In this document: positions 61,001 to 64,000 of the stretch, piece by piece
Layout of the letters: each line of letters starts with the position of its first letter
Numbering within the stretch: position 1 is the first letter of the stretch
Origin: Promicromonospora sp. Populi
Lineage (GTDB): Bacteria > Actinomycetota > Actinomycetes > Actinomycetales > Cellulomonadaceae
Reading direction: 5' to 3'
Assembly (NCBI RefSeq): GCF_041081105.1
Contig: NZ_CP163528.1
Location: 2,418,001-2,482,000 of the forward strand
DNA: 64,000 nucleotides
Translations under genes and position numbers: made by a program
The notes under the pieces: generated by a model
Database searches by the model: none
What the model saw: only the letters and a program-made list of their open reading frames with translations
What the model was told of the DNA's origin: nothing

Positions 61001-62515
61001 ATGAAGATCGATCGGACCAGGCCGTGGCGGTACGCGGTGCTGCCGGCCGCGCTGATGATGGCCGTGCTGACGGCTGTCGCGCCGACCGCGCCGGCGGGAG
61101 CCGCAGTGCACGCCGCCGACAACACGACCAGCGACAGCACGACCGCCGACAGCGCGACCGACATCGACGGCTACCTGGACGAGTACGTCCGGGTCCAGCG
61201 GACCCCGGGCCTGGCCCTGGTAACGCTCGCCGACGACGAAGTGCAGGTGCGGGTGCACGGCGTGACCGGCGGCGGCGACCCGGTCGACGAGGAGACGCTG
61301 ATGCGCATCGGGTCGATGAGCAAGGCGTTCACCGCGCTGGCCGTGCTGCAGCAGGTCGATGCCGGGCGGTTCGATCTCGACGACCCGGTCTCCACGGTGC
61401 TCCCGGAGCTACGGATGGCCGACGACCGGTACCGCCGGATCACTGTCGAGGACCTGCTCACCCACCGCTCCGGCCTGGCCGTGACGGCCCTGGAGTACTC
61501 GTCCGATCCGGCCTCCGCGCCCGCGGAGACCGTCGCACGGCTGGCCGATGAAGAGCTGGCCGCGGCCCCCGGGACCACGACCATGTACAGCAACGCGGGC
61601 TACTCGGTGCTGGCCCGCGTCGTCGAGCACACTTCTGGCACCGGCTTCGACGAGTACCTGGAGCAGCAGGTCTTCGCGCCGCTCGGCATGGACACCACCA
61701 CGGTGACCGAGCTGTGCGACGCGTCTCCGCCCGGCCTCGCCCGGGGGTTCTCGCTGCTCGGGCCACTCCAGGTGGCGGTACCGGAGCTCCCCCAGGCCTG
61801 CGCCGGGAACGGCGGCATCGTCTCCACCGCGCACGACATGACGGCCTGGCTGCGGTTCCAGGTCGGGGACGGGACGTCGCCCACCACGGGCGAGCGCCTG
61901 CTCCAGGCGGAGACCTTCCGCGCGTTTCACGACGTACCAGCGGACACCGCCGAGTACGGATACGGATGGCACCGGACCACTACCGAGGGCGAACCGCTGA
62001 TCGGGCACGGTGGCACGCTGGCAACCTTCGCCTCCGGGATCGAGTTCTCTGCGGTGACCGGGACCGGCGCAGTGGTGCTCGCCAACGCCGCCGGGGAGCC
62101 CATGGTGCTGACGCACAACGCCGTCGTGGCGATCGACGGCGGCGCACCGCTGACGACGACGAACGCCTTCGACCCGTTCAACGCAGTCGTCGTCGGGGTC
62201 GCGGTGCTCGTCCTGCTGGCCGGGATAGTCGTGATGGTGCGCTCGCGGCGGTGGGCACTCCGCCGAGCGACCGGCTCGCGGCGCGAACTGGTGCTGCGCC
62301 TGATCCCGCTCGCGCTGTTCACCGTGCTCGGCGCCGCGTTGCCGTGGCTGGGCGCCACTCTGATCGGCCTCTCCGAACCGGTGGCCGCCTACCGGGTCGT
62401 GCTGTGGTTGTATCCGGCGGTCGTGCTGCTCGGTCTGGCGCTCGTCCTAGCCGCCGGTGGCGGGCTCGCGGCCCGCCTCGTGCAGGTCGGGCGCGGGAAG
62501 ATCAGGCACGGGTAG
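61001..62515 (+). CDS. Membrane-anchored serine hydrolase (class C beta-lactamase-like)
   Basis: A 504-residue protein with a signal peptide, then a beta-lactamase/transpeptidase-like domain with SMSK (Ser105, Lys108), YSN (about 193-195) and HGG (about 330). Three or four membrane helices form the C-terminal 120 residues. This layout fits EstB/PBP4*-type peptidases or esterases working outside the membrane; true beta-lactamase activity is not implied. GAGGAG precedes ATG 61001. The 168-base gap to the FAH gene shows no further gene. Confidence 0.85.
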   Translation: MKIDRTRPWRYAVLPAALMMAVLTAVAPTAPAGAAVHAADNTTSDSTTADSATDIDGYLDEYVRVQRTPGLALVTLADDEVQVRVHGVTGGGDPVDEETLMRIGSMSKAFTALAVLQQVDAGRFDLDDPVSTVLPELRMADDRYRRITVEDLLTHRSGLAVTALEYSSDPASAPAETVARLADEELAAAPGTTTMYSNAGYSVLARVVEHTSGTGFDEYLEQQVFAPLGMDTTTVTELCDASPPGLARGFSLLGPLQVAVPELPQACAGNGGIVSTAHDMTAWLRFQVGDGTSPTTGERLLQAETFRAFHDVPADTAEYGYGWHRTTTEGEPLIGHGGTLATFASGIEFSAVTGTGAVVLANAAGEPMVLTHNAVVAIDGGAPLTTTNAFDPFNAVVVGVAVLVLLAGIVVMVRSRRWALRRATGSRRELVLRLIPLALFTVLGAALPWLGATLIGLSEPVAAYRVVLWLYPAVVLLGLALVLAAGGGLAARLVQVGRGKIRHG

Positions 62516-62558
62516 GTCCGGGTAGGTCCGGCCCAGTCAGGCCGGCCCAGTCAGGCCG
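62511..62558. repeat. 10-bp and 14-bp tandem duplications
   Basis: GGTAGGTCCG occurs twice (62511-62530) and GCCCAGTCAGGCCG twice (62531-62558), between the convergent hydrolase and methyltransferase genes. Confidence 0.8.
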
Positions 62559-62565
62559 GGGCAGG

Positions 62566-63618
62566 TCAGGCCCGGGCCAGGACCTCGCCGTTGAGCACCG
62601 CGAACCAGCCGTCCGGGGCTGCCGCCCACTCGCGCCAGCCCTGGGCGAGCTGTTCGAGCGCGACGTCGTCCGCGAGCGCCGAGTCCTTGGCCTGCACCGC
62701 GAAGTTCGACTGGGTGCAGCGCTCGGCCCACAGGCCGCCCCACCAGGTGCGGTCGTCAGGGGTGGCGTAGCACCAGACGCTCGCGCCGGGTTCGATCGAG
62801 CCGGGGTCGAACCCGGCGTCGCGTACCCAGGAGGCGAGCCGGCGTCCGGCGTCGGGCTCGAACCCGTAGGTGTGCGTGACCTCGTGGTAGAGCATGTTCC
62901 ACTCGGTGAGCTCCGGGGACTCCGGGTACCAGGTCATGGCCTCGTAGTCGGCGTCGCGCACCGCGACGAATCCGCCCGGCTTGGCGACCCGCTTCATCTC
63001 GCGCAGGGCCGCGACGGGGTCGGACAGGTGCTGCAGGAGCTGGTGCGCGAACACGACGTCGAACGAGCCGTCCTCGAACGGCAGCTCGTAGGCGTTGGCG
63101 TGCTCGAAGCTGATGTTCTTGGTGCCGTGCGCGTCGGCGAGGCCGCGGGCGGACTCCAGCACGTCGTCGGACGCGTCGACGCCGACGACGCTGCCCTGCG
63201 TGAGCCGTTCGGCCAGGTCGACGGTGACGGTGCCGGGTCCGCAGCCGACGTCGAGCAGCGTCATGTCGGAGAGCAGGTGCGGCAGCAGGAACGCGGCGGA
63301 GTTCGCCGCCGTCCGGCGCCGGTGCGAGCGCAGCACGGACTCGTGGTGCCCGTGCGTGTACGACTCGGACTCCTTGGTCAGGTCCGTTCCGGCGACCGGG
63401 CTGTCCGCGCCGCCGGTCAGGTTCGAGCGGCTGCTCGGGGCGTCGACCGCATCGATCGGGTCGGTCCCCGCGGGCTGGGCCCGGTCGCGGGACGTGCCGC
63501 TGCCGCTCGTGGCTCCCCCGCTCACGACACTCCGGACCGTGCTCCCGGGGGTCTCCCGGGGCAGATTGGTGGACGTGTCGCTGCGGGCCGTGTCGTGCTC
63601 GTTGGCGCTGCCGGTCAT
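62566..63618 (-). CDS. SAM-dependent class I methyltransferase (UbiE/Methyltransf_11 type)
   Basis: A 350-residue protein. The SAM-binding motif LLDVGCGPGTVTVDLAERLT, acidic loop GVDASDDVLESA and FDVVFAHQLLQHL post-motifs are standard. The first 90 residues are a Ser/Thr/Gly-rich, probably disordered region (for example SNLTGGADSPVAG). ATG 63618 is supported by TACAGT 6 bases upstream; the longer frame to 63789 is not family-like. The target of methylation is unknown. Confidence 0.85.
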   Translation of the reverse strand: MTGSANEHDTARSDTSTNLPRETPGSTVRSVVSGGATSGSGTSRDRAQPAGTDPIDAVDAPSSRSNLTGGADSPVAGTDLTKESESYTHGHHESVLRSHRRRTAANSAAFLLPHLLSDMTLLDVGCGPGTVTVDLAERLTQGSVVGVDASDDVLESARGLADAHGTKNISFEHANAYELPFEDGSFDVVFAHQLLQHLSDPVAALREMKRVAKPGGFVAVRDADYEAMTWYPESPELTEWNMLYHEVTHTYGFEPDAGRRLASWVRDAGFDPGSIEPGASVWCYATPDDRTWWGGLWAERCTQSNFAVQAKDSALADDVALEQLAQGWREWAAAPDGWFAVLNGEVLARA

Positions 63619-63624
63619 GGCCGC

Positions 63625-63630
63625 ACTGTA
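63625..63630 (-). promoter_or_regulatory. Leaderless -10 box (TACAGT) for the methyltransferase
   Basis: On the minus strand TACAGT ends 6 bases before ATG 63618. Confidence 0.6.
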
Positions 63631-63803
63631 TGTGTGCTGTGTGGTGCGGCACATCTGCGTTCTCATCCCTCGGGACGAGCCGCCCGGCGGTCTGCGGTGA
63701 ACTCGTGGACAGGTAGCAGGTAGCTCGCGGGCAACTCGTGGGAAATTTCGCCCGACGGCGCGGCCCGCGCGCGTCGGCGTCGGCGACACGGAAGGATGCC
63801 CGC

Positions 63804-64000
63804 ATGCCCACGCTTGCCCAGCCCACCGACAGGCCGGCCCCGGTCTCCCGTGGCGCCGTCCGCGGAGCCCTCGACCGGATGGGTCGCAACCTGCTCGGCG
63901 GCCCTGGCCGCGTCGCCGGGGCGGACATCGCCCGTGGAATCGCCGTGCTCGGGATGTTCACGGCGCACGTAGGCGTCACCTCCGCGGACATCAGCACGCT
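63804..64000 (+). CDS. DUF418/HGSNAT-type membrane acyltransferase, N-terminal part
   Basis: The frame starts at ATG 63804 behind GAAGGA and runs off the right edge after 65 codons. The visible part ends with GADIARGIAVLGMFTAHVGV, which matches the first helix of DUF418 or heparan-alpha-glucosaminide acetyltransferase-like proteins (pattern R/D-x-A-R-G-x-A-V-L-G-M). The catalytic part is outside the window. Confidence 0.65.
   Translation, partial: MPTLAQPTDRPAPVSRGAVRGALDRMGRNLLGGPGRVAGADIARGIAVLGMFTAHVGVTSADIST

Overview
The window is GC-rich chromosomal DNA of an actinobacterium. Gene content (NdgR-type IclR regulator beside leuCD, murA-plsC-gpsA, gltX next to tRNA-Glu/tRNA-Gln, MmpL-type exporters, F420/flavin-type oxidoreductase) and very frequent leaderless start codons behind TANNNT -10 boxes fit the Micrococcales. 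A Promicromonospora/Isoptericola/Cellulosimicrobium-like host is my best guess; the genus is an inference. No insertion sequence, integrase, phage gene or CRISPR array was seen.

Layout. 0-8 kb: metabolic genes and regulators (aldehyde dehydrogenase, a frameshifted PucR regulator, acyl-CoA dehydrogenase, metB, an MFS transporter, a GlxA-type regulator, a lipoprotein). 8-11.3 kb: envelope synthesis (gpsA, plsC, murA). 11.6-14.7 kb: an MHS-type transporter and a MarR/SnoaL-like/SDR set. 14.7-20 kb: a LolA-like protein plus ABC exporter operon divergent from a two-component system, with direct-repeat response-regulator boxes between them. 20-25.4 kb: a TauE-type permease, a tripartite tricarboxylate transporter and an unknown membrane protein. 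25.5-44.7 kb: a nucleotidyltransferase-NUDIX fusion followed by a lipid-type biosynthesis and export locus. 45-53 kb: lpdA, rnhA, a LLM oxidoreductase, leuDC with ndgR, a PH-domain protein and three tRNAs. 53-64 kb: two HAD/CPBP genes, gltX, two tandem paralogous membrane proteins, an AlkD-like protein, NUDIX, FAH-family and beta-lactamase-like genes, a methyltransferase and the start of an acyltransferase-type membrane protein.

The centrepiece is the operon at 44,667-34,433 (minus strand). Five genes are joined by 4-bp start/stop overlaps: a FAAL-ACP-KS-AT-ACP synthase, a discrete acyltransferase, an AfsA-family (gamma-butyrolactone/butenolide synthase) protein, a HAD hydrolase and a flavin monooxygenase. 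The synthase has no reductive domain and no thioesterase, so its predicted product is a beta-ketoacyl-ACP, which is the substrate class that AfsA condenses with dihydroxyacetone phosphate. Next to it lie a MarR regulator and an operon with two MmpL/RND exporters, an NAD-dependent epimerase and a secreted alpha/beta hydrolase. My reading is a self-contained pathway for an exported fatty-acyl butenolide, furan or butyrolactone.

A second theme is minisatellites. Tandem 9-18 bp repeats occur in many intergenic regions and, as in-frame low-complexity inserts, inside at least a dozen genes; one 12-bp array appears to have cut off the end of a NUDIX gene.
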